Positions 5,931 to 6,405 of a DNA stretch of 6,405 nt are shown piece after piece (within the stretch, counting starts at the first letter, position 1; each line of letters begins with the position of its first letter). The DNA comes from Armatimonadota bacterium (GTDB taxonomy: Bacteria; Armatimonadota; Hebobacteria; CAIYQO01). Below the pieces are notes generated by a model, which saw only the letters and a list, made by a program, of their open reading frames with translations, had not been told where the DNA came from and did not search any database. Both the position numbers and the translations under genes were made by a program. The DNA lies in NCBI GenBank assembly GCA_022708765.1, contig JAKIYB010000272.1, positions 1 through 6,405 on the forward strand. The letters run 5' to 3'.

Positions 5931-6405
5931 TTACTGTAAACTGCGCATGACCTTAGCCAGTGTCTCACGGTCCACATCGCTCACGGCTGTGACCCGCCCC
6001 ACACGACGCGTCTCGACATACGCGCTCCCAGACGGCGCCATATGACAGCCCTCGGTCATGGCACACTGGTGATGACCGGCCCCCTCAAACAACGTGAGCG
6101 TCCGCACCCCGTCGGCATAGCGCAGTACGACCATCTCCTGCTGGCAGCAGTTGCACCACTCGCGGAATGTGCCACGGGCGGCCATCCCGTCAGGGAGCCG
6201 GCGGGGGGTTACGGCCTGTCTGCCGAGGATGGTGGCAATGTCCGTGTGGGTGGCCGGCTTCATCGCCATGTCAGCATCGTTCGGGCACGGCGTGACGGTG
6301 ACGGGGGCATAGGTGATGTGCTGGATCGCCATCCGGCTAACCTCACGCTGATGATCTGTCGTCACCATGCGCAACACGACACCCGTCTCCCGGTCAATAC
6401 TCAGC
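5931..6405 (-). CDS. RseB/LolA-like periplasmic sigma regulator, C-terminal part (cut by window edge)
   Basis: The frame is open to the window edge, showing the last 157 residues; the N-terminus lies outside. SIDRETGVVLRM (2-13) and the following strand (MAIQHITYAP) match the end of the LolA-like fold of RseB/MucB, which detects envelope stress in the periplasm and controls release of a sigma factor from its anti-sigma factor. The second RseB-type domain is visible: VTPRRLPDGM (65-74), VVLRYADGVRTLTLFEG (92-108) and GRVTAVSDVDRETLAKVMRSL (136-156). Unusually, it carries REWCNCCQQE (Cys84, 86, 87) and GHHQCAMTEGCH (His111, 112, Cys114, 120, His121), plus Cys40. These could bind metal or form disulfides (inference). 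It converges on the ECF sigma gene; an anti-sigma gene might lie upstream, beyond the window. A plain LolA-like protein of unknown role is the alternative. GTG/ATG codons near 6377 are internal, not starts, because family sequence continues past them. Confidence 0.75.
   Translation of the reverse strand, partial: LSIDRETGVVLRMVTTDHQREVSRMAIQHITYAPVTVTPCPNDADMAMKPATHTDIATILGRQAVTPRRLPDGMAARGTFREWCNCCQQEMVVLRYADGVRTLTLFEGAGHHQCAMTEGCHMAPSGSAYVETRRVGRVTAVSDVDRETLAKVMRSLQ

Overview
The window looks like a moderately GC-rich bacterial chromosome segment. It is probably from a Gram-negative-type organism, because it carries an ECF sigma factor, a RseB/LolA-type periplasmic regulator and exported proteins with Sec signals. 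The type II (archaeal-type) glyceraldehyde-3-phosphate dehydrogenase narrows this to one of the bacterial lineages that carry that enzyme. Nitrospirota- or NC10-like bacteria would fit, but the sequence alone does not settle the phylum. There are no rRNA or tRNA genes, no CRISPR array and no insertion sequence.

Layout from left to right: positions 1-676 are mostly non-coding, with a hairpin near the left edge and one weakly supported two-TM small ORF on the minus strand. An OsmC-family peroxide/thiol enzyme (677-1117, +) converges, with only 4 bp between stop codons, on a minus-strand pair: type II GAPDH (2461-3588) followed by a membrane histidine kinase with no response regulator beside it (1122-2423). 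Upstream of the GAPDH gene is a 184-bp divergent spacer with two inverted repeats. On its other side lies a decayed GH130 glycoside phosphorylase/hydrolase gene (3773-4189, +), interrupted by two in-frame stops and lacking its 3' half.

The right third is the most interesting part. A gene for an exported, extremely cysteine-rich protein (23 Cys in 160 residues, repeated CxDGQC motifs; 4314-4796, +) is preceded by a good match to an ECF-type promoter (GGAACC-N16-CGTC) and followed by a strong intrinsic terminator. Next come a possible 36-codon small ORF with a perfect Shine-Dalgarno sequence, an ECF sigma factor (5125-5853, +), and a convergent RseB/LolA-like gene that runs off the right edge (5931 to beyond 6405, -). 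The RseB-like protein carries its own Cys/His clusters, which are not a usual feature of RseB.

Working model (inference): the ECF sigma factor, an unseen anti-sigma factor and the RseB-like protein form an envelope-stress module that senses thiol or metal stress, and the exported cysteine-rich protein is one of its outputs. OsmC and the orphan kinase would fit a stress-related neighbourhood but are not shown to belong to the same regulon.
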